The position numbers and the translations under genes were made by a program. Positions 53,485 through 62,411 of a stretch of 64,000 bases of DNA are shown in pieces. Source of the stretch: Flavobacteriaceae bacterium (GTDB lineage Bacteria > Bacteroidota > Bacteroidia > Flavobacteriales > Flavobacteriaceae); assembly GCA_003443635.1 (NCBI GenBank), contig CP031964.1, positions 1,024,321-1,088,320 of the forward strand, in the 5' to 3' direction. The notes under the pieces are model-generated. The model was given only the letters and a program-made list of their open reading frames with translations. It was not told the origin of the DNA and made no database searches. Each line of letters begins with the position of its first letter. The stretch's first letter is position 1.

Positions 53485-54093
53485 TTAAAAAGTAACTATA
53501 TTAAATACATTATCTAAAAAAGTTTTAACACTTTCTTGGTTAGTACGAATCAGCTCTTTTCTAGCATTTTCTTTATCACTTGGCTTTTTATCCTGAGAAA
53601 GTTTAAATTTTCCTTCCCAGTCAGTAATTGTAATTTCGAACATTTTAATATAATCAAGATTACGTTCCATTCTGGGATTGTCTGCTTCTAAAACATATTT
53701 ATGATCTGGGGCTTCAAGGAACTCAGTCATTTTAATTAACGAATCTTTTAAAGCAACTTTGCTCTCAATAGCTGTTACTTTACCTTTTAAATGTACTTTA
53801 ATATAATTCCATGTAGGTAATTGATTAGTATTATAAACACTAGGAGAAATATAACAATCGGGTCCAGAAAATAATATAGTTATATCATTATTGTTTTTAA
53901 GTAATCCAGCTTGAGGGTTAAAAATATCTATATGCCCAATAAGCTTATGTTCCTCTTCATATACTAATGGTAAATGTGTAATTAAAGGAGTATTATTATC
54001 AATCGAGATAATAGTTGCTAAAGGATAAGTTTTAATAACTTCAATCATATGATTGAGATCGTTATCTTGATGATGTTTAGGTGGGTAATTCAT
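53485..54093 (-). CDS. FMN-binding negative transcriptional regulator (PaiB family)
   Basis: Protein of 202 residues of the PaiB family, a split-barrel flavin-binding fold. Typical parts are MNYPPKHHQDNDLNHMIEVI, LITHLPLVYEE, the HIDIFNPQAGLL region and LPTWNYIKVHLKGKV. The first Bacillus member was linked to repression of protease and sporulation genes. Direct DNA binding is unproven for most relatives. The start codon overlaps the stop of the upstream DUF1569 gene (TAATG), so the two are one unit. Confidence 0.88.
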   Translation of the reverse strand: MNYPPKHHQDNDLNHMIEVIKTYPLATIISIDNNTPLITHLPLVYEEEHKLIGHIDIFNPQAGLLKNNNDITILFSGPDCYISPSVYNTNQLPTWNYIKVHLKGKVTAIESKVALKDSLIKMTEFLEAPDHKYVLEADNPRMERNLDYIKMFEITITDWEGKFKLSQDKKPSDKENARKELIRTNQESVKTFLDNVFNIVTF

Positions 54094-54548
54094 TAGACTC
54101 CAAATTGTTTTAAGTGGTGATCTAAATGCTTATATTGCATTTTGCCTCGCTGCTCAGTAGTGAAATCTCCAAAAATAGGATGGGTTGGCCAATTTGCACT
54201 ATCTTTCTTATCAGCAAATTCATTTATCAGGTTTACTAAATTATCTTTCTCATTAGCAAAAACTTGAGGGTCTGTAACAATAAACTCTTTAGGGGTCTGT
54301 AAATTTTGTTTCCAAGGTTTATCATTATACATATGAGGCTTAACAATACTCTTAAATATTAATCGCTTTAAAAACCCAACCTTAGTTGTCATTTGTGTTT
54401 TACTTGTAGCGATTTCAAGTGGTAATTGGCAATGCTTAAGCATTTGACCTACATTCATTTTTCCCCAATTAGCTTGCGAGCTTTCATTTAAACTGTTTAT
54501 TCTATTTAAAATTTCTTGATGTGTTTCAGCATTAAATAAAGATTCCAT
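54093..54548 (-). CDS. DUF1569 (DinB-like) domain protein
   Basis: Stand-alone protein of 151 residues. The core helices carry NWGKMNVGQMLKHCQ and the C-terminal FGDFTTEQRGKMQYKHLDHH. The spaced histidines (H39, H141, H144, H145) are in the positions where DinB-superfamily proteins bind metal. The same domain occurs fused to PaaZ at 9395-11896, where KHLNHHFEQFN matches KHLDHHLKQFG. Some DinB relatives are thiol- or metal-dependent transferases. The role here is unknown. Co-transcribed with the PaiB-like gene. Confidence 0.82.
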   Translation of the reverse strand: MESLFNAETHQEILNRINSLNESSQANWGKMNVGQMLKHCQLPLEIATSKTQMTTKVGFLKRLIFKSIVKPHMYNDKPWKQNLQTPKEFIVTDPQVFANEKDNLVNLINEFADKKDSANWPTHPIFGDFTTEQRGKMQYKHLDHHLKQFGV

Positions 54549-54777
54549 AAATATTGTTTTTTATTGCTTTCGAAATTTACAATAATTGTAATTTATATTA
54601 CTCAAAAAAAGATAATAATGTATACTGAAAGTGGATGTTAAGTGGTATGAACTTTCTTTTTTGTAAGTAGAAACTTATATAAAATCTTTTTTATTTCGAA
54701 AATTTATTATATTTTCGACTAAGTGTTATAAAAAGCAGACAAAATACATAATTGACTGTGCCTCAAATAATTTAAAC

Positions 54778-55905
54778 ATGAAAGTTCAACAAATATCATT
54801 AACTGAAGATAATTGGAGTAATGAATTGACATCTATTAATATAGAAGCTAATTTATTCATACTATTTGTATCCCCAGATTTTAATTTAAAACAAGAGGTA
54901 TTAACGACTCTTAATAAAAAATATACTCAAGCAATCATAGTTGGTTGCTCTACTGCAGGTGAAATATCAGATATTACAGTAAAAGACAAAACTATATCGT
55001 TAACAGCCATTCAATTAGAAAAGACAACTTTAAAAAAGGTTTCGTTTGAAATAAATGATAAAAATTGTAGCCAGGCTGCAGGTGAAGATATTGCTAGTCA
55101 ATTGAGTAGTGAAAATTTAAAACATGTTATCGTTTTAAGTGATGGCTTAAACGTAAATGGAGCTGAATTAGTTTCAGGTTTAAAATCTGGACTACCTGAT
55201 GTAAGTATCACGGGTGGATTAGCTGCAGATGGTTCTAACTTTAATAAAACTTTTATTATTAGTAATAATGAAATGGTTGATAAAACAATAGTTGGCCTTG
55301 GGTTTTATGGAGATAATTTAAAAGTAGGCTATAGCTCAAAAGGTGGATGGGATAGTTTTGGAATAGAACGTTTAGTTACAAAATCTGATAAAAATGTACT
55401 ATATGAACTAGATGGCTTTCCTGCATTGGAGACCTATAAATCTTTTTTAGGAGATAAAGCTAATGATTTACCAAGTTCGGGATTGTTGTTTCCTTTAAGT
55501 ATGAGAAATAGTGAAAACTCTACACCAGTAGTTAGGACGATTTTAGGAATAAATGAAGAAGAACAAAGTTTAACATTTGCAGGAAATATACCAGAAGGCT
55601 CTTATGTACGCTTGATGAAAGCAAATATAGATCGATTAATTAATGGAGCTGAAGATTCAGCAATATCTGCAAATAAAGATTTAAATGAAGCTTCAGAGCT
55701 AGCTATACTTATTAGTTGTGTTGGTAGACGATTAGTACTAAAGCAAATGGTTGAGGAAGAAGTAGAAGTCGTAAGAGAAGTAATAGGAAAAAAACCATGT
55801 ATTACAGGATTTTATTCTTATGGAGAAATAGCACCATTTGGCGAATTTTCACCTTGCGAATTACACAATCAAACCATGACTATAACAACACTATCAGAAT
55901 GTTAA
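54778..55905 (+). CDS. FIST domain sensor protein
   Basis: Protein of 375 residues with the FIST N domain (ANLFILFVSPDFNLKQE, IIVGCSTAGEI, GLNVNGAELVSGL, TGGLAADGSNF) and the FIST C domain (ILISCVGRRLVLKQ, TGFYSYGEIAPFG, then CELHNQTMTITTLSE). FIST domains are predicted to bind small ligands such as amino acids and are often found beside signalling proteins. The gene overlaps the hybrid histidine kinase that follows by seven bases, so the pair probably forms one sensing unit. No signal peptide or TM segment, so it acts in the cytoplasm. Confidence 0.9.
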   Translation: MKVQQISLTEDNWSNELTSINIEANLFILFVSPDFNLKQEVLTTLNKKYTQAIIVGCSTAGEISDITVKDKTISLTAIQLEKTTLKKVSFEINDKNCSQAAGEDIASQLSSENLKHVIVLSDGLNVNGAELVSGLKSGLPDVSITGGLAADGSNFNKTFIISNNEMVDKTIVGLGFYGDNLKVGYSSKGGWDSFGIERLVTKSDKNVLYELDGFPALETYKSFLGDKANDLPSSGLLFPLSMRNSENSTPVVRTILGINEEEQSLTFAGNIPEGSYVRLMKANIDRLINGAEDSAISANKDLNEASELAILISCVGRRLVLKQMVEEEVEVVREVIGKKPCITGFYSYGEIAPFGEFSPCELHNQTMTITTLSEC

Positions 55906-57647
55906 GTAATGATGCCCATAGATTGTTGAAGCGTCAACTTAAAAAATCTAATTTAGATATTTTAGGAGATTCAAAGTATGCTGAATTTTTAAACATGATT
56001 AATGAAGCTTACAAAAGTTTTGATAACGATGTAACGCACATAGAACATATTCTTGAAGAAAGCTCAAGAGAATTATTTGTTGCAAATCAAAAATTAATAA
56101 AAGAAAGAGATAAAACAAGAACAAAACTTGAGAACCTTGTTGATAATATAGGAGGTGTTATTTTTGAAACAGATCTTGATGGAAATTTTACATTTTTAAA
56201 TCCTGCGTGGGAGAAGTACTCAGGGTTTTCTGTTAAACAATCCTTAGGAAAAAGTTATAAAGACTTTTTAGGAGGAGAAAATATAGGAGGTAATAAGAGA
56301 TTTAACGAATTATTTGCTAGACAAAAAACACATATTAAATTCATTTTTAAACATAAAAAAGATGACCATTTAATGTGGTTTGAAGTAAAATCTAAGCTTA
56401 TTAAAGATATTAATGGTTTGCCTACTGGTTTTATTGGTACTATAACAGATATTACAAATTTAAAGGAAACAGAAATTGAGTTGCAAAAAGCTAGTAAATC
56501 TAAAGATGAATTTTTATCTACGATGTCTCATGAGATTAGAACACCGTTAAATGCAGTTACTGGGCTAACCAACATCTTGTTAATGGAAGATTATTTGCCT
56601 GAGCAAATGGAAAACCTTAAAGCATTAAAATATTCTGGAGAACATTTGTTAGGGCTAATAAATGATTTACTTGATTTTGATAAAATTAAATCAGGTAAAA
56701 TAAAAATTAATGAAAAAGATTTTAGTTTAAACTATTTCTTAGAAAATATAAAATCTCATTTTTTATTAAGAGCAGAAAAAAAGGGAGTCGTTTTTAATGT
56801 TGTAAAAGAAAATGATTTACCAGATAATATTATAGGAGATAAACTAAAATTAACTCAAATAATAAAAAACCTGTTAAGTAACTCATTAAAATTTACCGAA
56901 AAAGGAAGTATTTTATTGATTATTAAGAATTTAGGAATAAATAAAAATAAAATCAATTTATTATTTAAAGTTATTGATACAGGTATAGGTATATCGAAAA
57001 GTAGGCAAGCCTCTATATTTGAAAGTTTTATGCAAGCCAATTCAGAAACATCAATTAAATATGGTGGTACTGGCCTTGGTTTGTCTATTAGTAAAAAACT
57101 ATTAATGCTACAGGATAGTGATTTAAAAGTTAAAAGTAAATTGGGAGAAGGCGCAACTTTTTCTTTTAAAATAACATATAAGGTAAGTAACAGACTTGAT
57201 CTTTATCAACCAGATATGATAAAACTACAGCCAAATTATAAACCATTGAATATTAATGTTCTAGTGGCTGAGGATAATAAAATGAATATACTTATTTTAA
57301 AAAGGTTTTTCTTGAAATGGAAAGTAAACTACCAAATCGCTCAAAATGGAAAAGAAGTATTACAATTTTTTGAAAATCCTGATTTTGATTTCAACCTTGT
57401 TTTAATGGATTTGCAAATGCCAATTTTAAATGGTTATGAAGCTACTAAAATGATAAGGAATCTTCCAGACCAATCCAAATCTAGCATTCCTATTATAGCA
57501 TTAACGGCATTTGCGCAAACAGATATAAAAGAAAAAACAGAACGTTATAAAATGAATGGGTTTATGGGTAAGCCATTTAATCCGGAAAAACTATATGCTT
57601 TATTGAAAACATATAGTAAAGAATTAACTAATAAAAAGGCTATTTAA
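55899..57647 (+). CDS. Hybrid histidine kinase (coiled coil - PAS - HisKA - HATPase - receiver)
   Basis: Cytoplasmic hybrid kinase of 582 residues. An N-terminal helical or coiled-coil part (about 1-75) precedes a PAS domain (about 80-195, GVIFETDLDGNFTFLNPAW). Next come HisKA with the phospho-His in FLSTMSHEIRTPLNAV, HATPase with DTGIGISKSR and GGTGLGLSISKKL, and a receiver with AEDN and LVLMDLQMPILNGYEA. No TM segment. I start at ATG 55899. An upstream in-frame start at 55797 would only add residues overlapping the FIST gene. The seven-base overlap with the FIST gene suggests coupled translation. Confidence 0.9.
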   Translation: MLSNDAHRLLKRQLKKSNLDILGDSKYAEFLNMINEAYKSFDNDVTHIEHILEESSRELFVANQKLIKERDKTRTKLENLVDNIGGVIFETDLDGNFTFLNPAWEKYSGFSVKQSLGKSYKDFLGGENIGGNKRFNELFARQKTHIKFIFKHKKDDHLMWFEVKSKLIKDINGLPTGFIGTITDITNLKETEIELQKASKSKDEFLSTMSHEIRTPLNAVTGLTNILLMEDYLPEQMENLKALKYSGEHLLGLINDLLDFDKIKSGKIKINEKDFSLNYFLENIKSHFLLRAEKKGVVFNVVKENDLPDNIIGDKLKLTQIIKNLLSNSLKFTEKGSILLIIKNLGINKNKINLLFKVIDTGIGISKSRQASIFESFMQANSETSIKYGGTGLGLSISKKLLMLQDSDLKVKSKLGEGATFSFKITYKVSNRLDLYQPDMIKLQPNYKPLNINVLVAEDNKMNILILKRFFLKWKVNYQIAQNGKEVLQFFENPDFDFNLVLMDLQMPILNGYEATKMIRNLPDQSKSSIPIIALTAFAQTDIKEKTERYKMNGFMGKPFNPEKLYALLKTYSKELTNKKAI

Positions 57648-57674
57648 AGTTTTAAATGTCCATCAATATTGTTG

Positions 57675-57702
57675 TTTGATAAATGTGCAATAATTATATT
57701 TA
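57675..57702 (+). promoter_or_regulatory. Candidate promoter for radC
   Basis: TTTG (57675-57678), a 16-base spacer and TATATTTA (57695-57702), close to TAnnTTTG, lie 4 bases before ATG 57707. If used, it rules out the earlier in-frame ATG at 57683 as the start. Confidence 0.35.
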
Positions 57703-57706
57703 TCAA

Positions 57707-58405
57707 ATGACAAAAAACTTACCTTCCTTTTCTATTAAAAATTGGTCTCAAGATGATCAACCACGAGAAAAACTACTTTATAAAGGAAAAACAGCATTAA
57801 GTGATGCAGAGCTAGTAGCAATTTTAATTAGCTCAGGAAATCGAAATGAAAGTGCGGTAGCTTTATGTAAACGCATTTTAGCTAGTGTTGACAATAATTT
57901 AAGTGAATTAGGAAAGCTATCTATAAAACAATTAATGGAATTTAAGGGCATTGGTGAAGCAAAAGCGATTGCAATTGCTGCGGCTATGGAATTGGGGAGA
58001 AGACGTAGAGGAGGTGAAGCTCTTAAGAAAAAGAAGATCGCTTCAAGTGCATCTGTTTTTGAATTAATGCAACCAATAATTGGAGAATTACCACATGAAG
58101 AATTTTGGATTATCTATTTAAACAATTCTAATAAAGTGATTCAGAAAAATCAATTAAGTAAAGGAGGAATAACAGGAACTTTGGTGGACGTGCGTTTGGC
58201 ATTGAAGAATGCCTTAGAGTTAAATGCCACAGGAATTATTTTGATTCATAATCATCCTTCGGGAACACTAAAACCCAGTAAAGCCGATAAGCAATTAACT
58301 GTGAAAATGAGAACTGCCGCAGAAAGTTTAGATATAAAAATACTAGATCACATTATCATCACTGAAAAAGCGTATTTTAGTTTTGCAGATGAAAGGTTAC
58401 TTTAA
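57707..58405 (+). CDS. radC: RadC family protein (JAMM/MPN+ domain)
   Basis: Protein of 232 residues with an N-terminal helix-hairpin-helix part (SIKQLMEFKGIGEAKAIAIAA) and a C-terminal JAMM-like metal domain with the HxH...D motif in LIHNHPSGTLKPSKAD. Named for DNA repair, but its true role is unsettled. Many relatives lie in mobile elements, while this one sits in housekeeping surroundings. I start at MTKNLPSFSIKNW (57707), which fits the usual family N-terminus, over the ATG at 57683. Confidence 0.9.
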   Translation: MTKNLPSFSIKNWSQDDQPREKLLYKGKTALSDAELVAILISSGNRNESAVALCKRILASVDNNLSELGKLSIKQLMEFKGIGEAKAIAIAAAMELGRRRRGGEALKKKKIASSASVFELMQPIIGELPHEEFWIIYLNNSNKVIQKNQLSKGGITGTLVDVRLALKNALELNATGIILIHNHPSGTLKPSKADKQLTVKMRTAAESLDIKILDHIIITEKAYFSFADERLL

Positions 58406-58420
58406 ATATATATTTAACTA

Positions 58421-59722
58421 ATGCTCTTAGTTTATACTCATAAAATTACCCCTAGATTAAAGTACATTTTTAAACAGATTTGCACTCGAATATTGAGTAT
58501 TCCTGTGTCTTTTACTTCAACAGTTGAAGATTTTATAGCGCATAATAGTTTGAAAATGTCATATTCTACTCAAGCTTTAGGGAATGAATTTTTTATAAGA
58601 AGTAACCCCATTTTGTTTGAACAAGGTTTGTCAGATGTAACATTTAATGTACATCATTGGGAGGGTACAAAGTGTTTTTTTTATAATGGAGATAAGAGCA
58701 TTATTCCTTTCGATATTTTTGCAGCTTCGTTTTACTTATTAAGTCGTTATGAAGAATATTTACCGCATGTAAAAGATGATTATGGGCGTTTTAGTGCTAA
58801 AGATAGCCTTGCTCACAAAAATGAATTTTTACACCAACCAGTAGTAGATATCTGGGCATATAAATTTCAATCTGCATTACAAGAACGATTTCCAGATTAT
58901 AAATTCAAAAAACGAAATTACTCCATAGATCCAATTATAGATGTGCCTATGGCATATTATTTTAAACAAAAAGGAATAATGCGAACCTTAGGAGGGGTGC
59001 TAGGAGATATAGTAAGATTTAAACCTAAGCAATTATACTATCGTTTTTCAGTGTTGCTTAAATTTAAGAAAGATCCATACGATACATTTAAATGGCTTAT
59101 TAATAAGCAAAAGCAAATAAAACGAAAGTTTTCTGTTTTCTTTTTAATAGGAGATTACTCAACTTATGACAAGAATATTAATATTAATAAGAAAGAATTT
59201 GTTTCACTTATAAAATCAATTAATGATTATTGTCGTGTAGGTTTAAAAGTGTCTTACTTTGGTTTGGAAGACGTTGAGGTACTTAAAAAAGAAAAGTATA
59301 ATATGGAATCTATTATTAATACTTCTTTGGAAGTGTCAAGGCATTCATTTTCAAAATTAAATTTGCCTAATGCATATCGTAACCTTATTGATTTAGAGAT
59401 AAAAGAAGATTATACAATGGGTTATGTTAATGAAATTGGTTTTAGAGCAGGAACCTGTACTCCTTTTTTGTTTTATGATATGGATTACGAAATTCAAACT
59501 CCTTTGCTAATAAATCCATATCATTTAATGGATTATAGTTTACTTAAAAACATCTCATTTTTAGATAAGAAAGAAACCCTTCAAAGAATAATGAATGAGG
59601 TTAAACGTGTAAATGGAACTTTTACACCAATATTTCATAATTATAGTTTAAATGATTATCAGCGTTGGGAAAGTTTTAAAGAGCTATTTACTTTTATTTT
59701 AGATTCAATAGATGAAAATTAA
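58421..59722 (+). CDS. DUF7033 / polysaccharide deacetylase-like protein
   Basis: Protein of 433 residues common in Bacteroidota, with an N-terminal DUF7033-like part (IPFDIFAASFYLLSRYEEYL, DDYGRF) and a C-terminal barrel resembling NodB-type deacetylases (IIDVPMAYYFKQKG, FFLIGDYSTYDKN, GFRAGTCTPFLFYD, FTPIFHNYSLNDYQRW). The usual NodB metal triad (D-D-H..H) is not obvious, so activity is uncertain. It starts 15 bases after radC. The stop lies inside the next gene (11-base overlap), so the three are probably one transcript. Confidence 0.75.
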   Translation: MLLVYTHKITPRLKYIFKQICTRILSIPVSFTSTVEDFIAHNSLKMSYSTQALGNEFFIRSNPILFEQGLSDVTFNVHHWEGTKCFFYNGDKSIIPFDIFAASFYLLSRYEEYLPHVKDDYGRFSAKDSLAHKNEFLHQPVVDIWAYKFQSALQERFPDYKFKKRNYSIDPIIDVPMAYYFKQKGIMRTLGGVLGDIVRFKPKQLYYRFSVLLKFKKDPYDTFKWLINKQKQIKRKFSVFFLIGDYSTYDKNININKKEFVSLIKSINDYCRVGLKVSYFGLEDVEVLKKEKYNMESIINTSLEVSRHSFSKLNLPNAYRNLIDLEIKEDYTMGYVNEIGFRAGTCTPFLFYDMDYEIQTPLLINPYHLMDYSLLKNISFLDKKETLQRIMNEVKRVNGTFTPIFHNYSLNDYQRWESFKELFTFILDSIDEN

Positions 59723-60401
59723 AAATATAGAACACATTTTTTTTGATTTAGATCATACGCTTTGGGATTTTGATAAAAACTCTGGACTTACTTTCGAAAA
59801 GATTTTTAAATTAAATGATTTGGATATTGATATAAAAGAATTTCTCAAAGTTTATGAGCCTATTAATTTTCAATATTGGAAATTATTCCGAGAAGATAAA
59901 ATCGATAAAGTAAAACTTCGTTTCAATAGACTTTACGATACATTTAATCATTTAAATATTAACATTAAATCTAGTATGATTTATAAATTATCTAAAGATT
60001 ATATAAGTCATCTAACTAGTTTTAATCATTTGTTTGATGGAGCGATTGATGTTTTAGAATATTTAAAGCCTAATTATAAGCTCCATATTATAACTAATGG
60101 GTTTAAAGAAGTACAACAATCAAAATTAAATAAATCTAATATTGATCATTATTTTGATGTTGTTATAAATTCTGAAATGGTAGGAGTGAAAAAACCAAAT
60201 CCTAAGATTTTTAAGCATGCATTATTAATGACTAATGCAAGTTTAGATAATAGTATTATGATTGGAGATAATTATGAAGCAGATGTTTTGGGAGCTATAA
60301 ATTTTGGAATGGATGCAATCTGTTATAATTATCATAATGAAAGTTTATCAAAAAATATTAAAGAGGTAAACCATTTAATAGAAATACGAAAGTATCTTTA
60401 A
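59712..60401 (+). CDS. YjjG-family noncanonical pyrimidine nucleotidase (HAD)
   Basis: HAD phosphatase of 229 residues. Motif I is FFDLDHTLWDFDKNS, motif II HIITNGFKEVQ, motif III lysine in GVKKPNPKIF, and motif IV MIGDNYEADVLGA. The DLDHTLWDF start and the TNGF motif are typical of YjjG, which hydrolyses noncanonical nucleoside monophosphates and keeps mutagenic bases out of DNA. It overlaps the upstream DUF7033 gene by 11 bases. A 52-base gap follows. Confidence 0.9.
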   Translation: MKIKNIEHIFFDLDHTLWDFDKNSGLTFEKIFKLNDLDIDIKEFLKVYEPINFQYWKLFREDKIDKVKLRFNRLYDTFNHLNINIKSSMIYKLSKDYISHLTSFNHLFDGAIDVLEYLKPNYKLHIITNGFKEVQQSKLNKSNIDHYFDVVINSEMVGVKKPNPKIFKHALLMTNASLDNSIMIGDNYEADVLGAINFGMDAICYNYHNESLSKNIKEVNHLIEIRKYL

Positions 60402-60453
60402 GTGTGTAATAAATGTTATAAATTACCGTTTTTGAATAACCCTAAAGTTTGAA

Positions 60454-61029
60454 ATGAGAAAATCTATTTGTTATTATATAATAGTATTTATAACCTTTTG
60501 TATTTTTAATACATCTTGTATTGAGGATATTGATTTTGATCAAGTAGATGACTTATCTCTAACTCCAGTTTTAGTTTCGAGTTTAGCTTTTTTTGATACA
60601 CCTGCAGATGTATTTATTTTAGATCCTGGACAATCTAATGTTACCAGAGATACACTAACAAATATTGGGATATTTAACGATCCTTTTGTTGTAGACGAAT
60701 TAATACGAGCAGAGTTTTTGTTCGAAATTACAAATTCTATAAATAGAGAGTTTCAAACGCAAGTAGATTTTTTAAATGATGATTTAGAATTACAACATAC
60801 ATTTATAATAGACGTTGCAGCATCACCTAATAATGAAGAACTAATTACAGAACACATTGAAGTTTTTGAAAATGATACTTTAGATGCATTAAAAGCATCA
60901 ACACAAGTATTTTTTACACTAACATTAATTCCTAATCCAAATTTGCCTGATGTTGATGAAAATACACTCGGAAGATTGAGATTGAGATCTATAGGAACTT
61001 TCTTTTTTAATATAGAAACATCTGAATGA
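60454..61029 (+). CDS. Hypothetical lipoprotein
   Basis: Exported lipoprotein of 191 residues with lipobox FNTSCIED. The mature part is acidic and beta-rich (TPADVFILDPGQ, FTLTLIPNPNLPDVDE), without a recognised domain. It is the first of three overlapping genes whose products are all exported. The stop overlaps the next start by four bases (ATGA), so the product probably works with the outer-membrane protein that follows. Confidence 0.72.
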   Translation: MRKSICYYIIVFITFCIFNTSCIEDIDFDQVDDLSLTPVLVSSLAFFDTPADVFILDPGQSNVTRDTLTNIGIFNDPFVVDELIRAEFLFEITNSINREFQTQVDFLNDDLELQHTFIIDVAASPNNEELITEHIEVFENDTLDALKASTQVFFTLTLIPNPNLPDVDENTLGRLRLRSIGTFFFNIETSE

Positions 61030-62411
61030 GGAAATTAAGTTTGCTATTAATCTTTGTTTCTTGTTTTGCATTTTCACAGAATAAACAAGTATTATATGGT
61101 TTTTCAGAACTCCCTCAATCATTATTATTAAATCCAGGCGGGAAAATCAATTATAAATGGCATTTAGGAATTCCATTGTTATCACAAATTCATGTCAATG
61201 CAGGTTCCTCAGGATTAGCATTAAATGATGTTTTTGCAGATGATGGAAGAGATTTTAATCAGAAACTTCGTAATGCTGTATTTAATTTATCGAATAAAGA
61301 TTTTTTTACTTTAAATCAACAATTAGAGATTTTTTCTGTTGGCTTTTCAGTTGGTAGAAATTATGATAAAAAGGGTTATTTGTCTTTTGGGTTATATCAA
61401 GAAACAGATATAATAGTTTATTTTCCAAGAGATTATGCGATTCTAGTTTTAGAAGGAAATCAAAATAATATTAATAGAGTTTTTGATTTAGGAGATTTAA
61501 GTTTGAGAGGAGAGCTTATTTCGGTATATCATGTTGGTTACAATAAAAAGGTAAGTAAAAAACTAACCTATGGAATAAGAGGTAAAATTTATTCGAGTTT
61601 AGCAACGGTTAGCTCTATTAATAATAGAGGATCTTTTGTTACTCGACCTGGAGAAAATAATTTTTTTGATCATATATTTAATTTAGATTTAGAATTGCAA
61701 ACTTCTGGAATAGCTTCTTTATCTGAAGATGGTACTGAAGGTTTGGGGCAGAAACTTTTATTAGGAAACCTAGGTTTGGGGCTTGATGCTGGATTTACAT
61801 ATCAATTATCAGAACAATTAGCAGTTGATGCTAGTATACAAGATATAGGCTTTATAAGACATTCTAAAGATATAGAAAATTTTGAAGTAAAAGGAGACCT
61901 AGTTTTTGAAGGTATTAACCCTTTATTTCCAGGGGCAGAAGATAATGAATCTGTAGAAGATAATATTAGGCGTGTTTCTGAAGATTTTGATAATTTATTT
62001 GAAGTAGATACTACAACTACAAAATTTACAACAATAAGACCAATAAAATTTAATGCAGCTGTAAAATATGATTTTGGAGAAAAAATAGAAGAAGAGTGTA
62101 ATTGTATGAAAAAAGATAAAACATATTTAAATGCTATTGGGTTACAGCTATATGGTATTAAAAGACCACAACAACCACAATTTGCATTAACTGCGTTTTA
62201 TTATAGAAAACTTTTTAATACCTTGAACGCAAAAGTAACATATACAATTGATTCATTTTCATCACGTAATGTTGGTTTAGGGATTTCCACTCATTTAGGA
62301 AACTTTAATTTTTATGTAATTGCAGATAATTTATTAGAATATCAAAACTTGGCTAACGCACAAAATGTATCTTTGCAATTAGGGTTTAATTTAATATTTA
62401 ATAAAAAATGA
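61026..62411 (+). CDS. DUF5723 family outer-membrane barrel protein
   Basis: A signal peptide (LLLIFVSCFAFSQ) is followed by 440 residues rich in alternating beta strands, typical of an outer-membrane barrel. DUF5723 features include YGFSELPQSLLLNPGG, QLAVDASIQDIGFIRHSKDI and the final LQLGFNLIFNKK. A short cysteine pair (CNC at about residue 358-360) is unusual inside a barrel. It overlaps both neighbours by four bases. The role may be transport or envelope assembly with its two partners. Confidence 0.82.
   Translation: MRKLSLLLIFVSCFAFSQNKQVLYGFSELPQSLLLNPGGKINYKWHLGIPLLSQIHVNAGSSGLALNDVFADDGRDFNQKLRNAVFNLSNKDFFTLNQQLEIFSVGFSVGRNYDKKGYLSFGLYQETDIIVYFPRDYAILVLEGNQNNINRVFDLGDLSLRGELISVYHVGYNKKVSKKLTYGIRGKIYSSLATVSSINNRGSFVTRPGENNFFDHIFNLDLELQTSGIASLSEDGTEGLGQKLLLGNLGLGLDAGFTYQLSEQLAVDASIQDIGFIRHSKDIENFEVKGDLVFEGINPLFPGAEDNESVEDNIRRVSEDFDNLFEVDTTTTKFTTIRPIKFNAAVKYDFGEKIEEECNCMKKDKTYLNAIGLQLYGIKRPQQPQFALTAFYYRKLFNTLNAKVTYTIDSFSSRNVGLGISTHLGNFNFYVIADNLLEYQNLANAQNVSLQLGFNLIFNKK

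Noticed and set aside
55797-55898. Longer hybrid kinase starting at 55797
   Set aside because: The added part is read out of frame from the FIST C domain coding sequence and has no domain character. ATG 55899 gives the usual short overlap.
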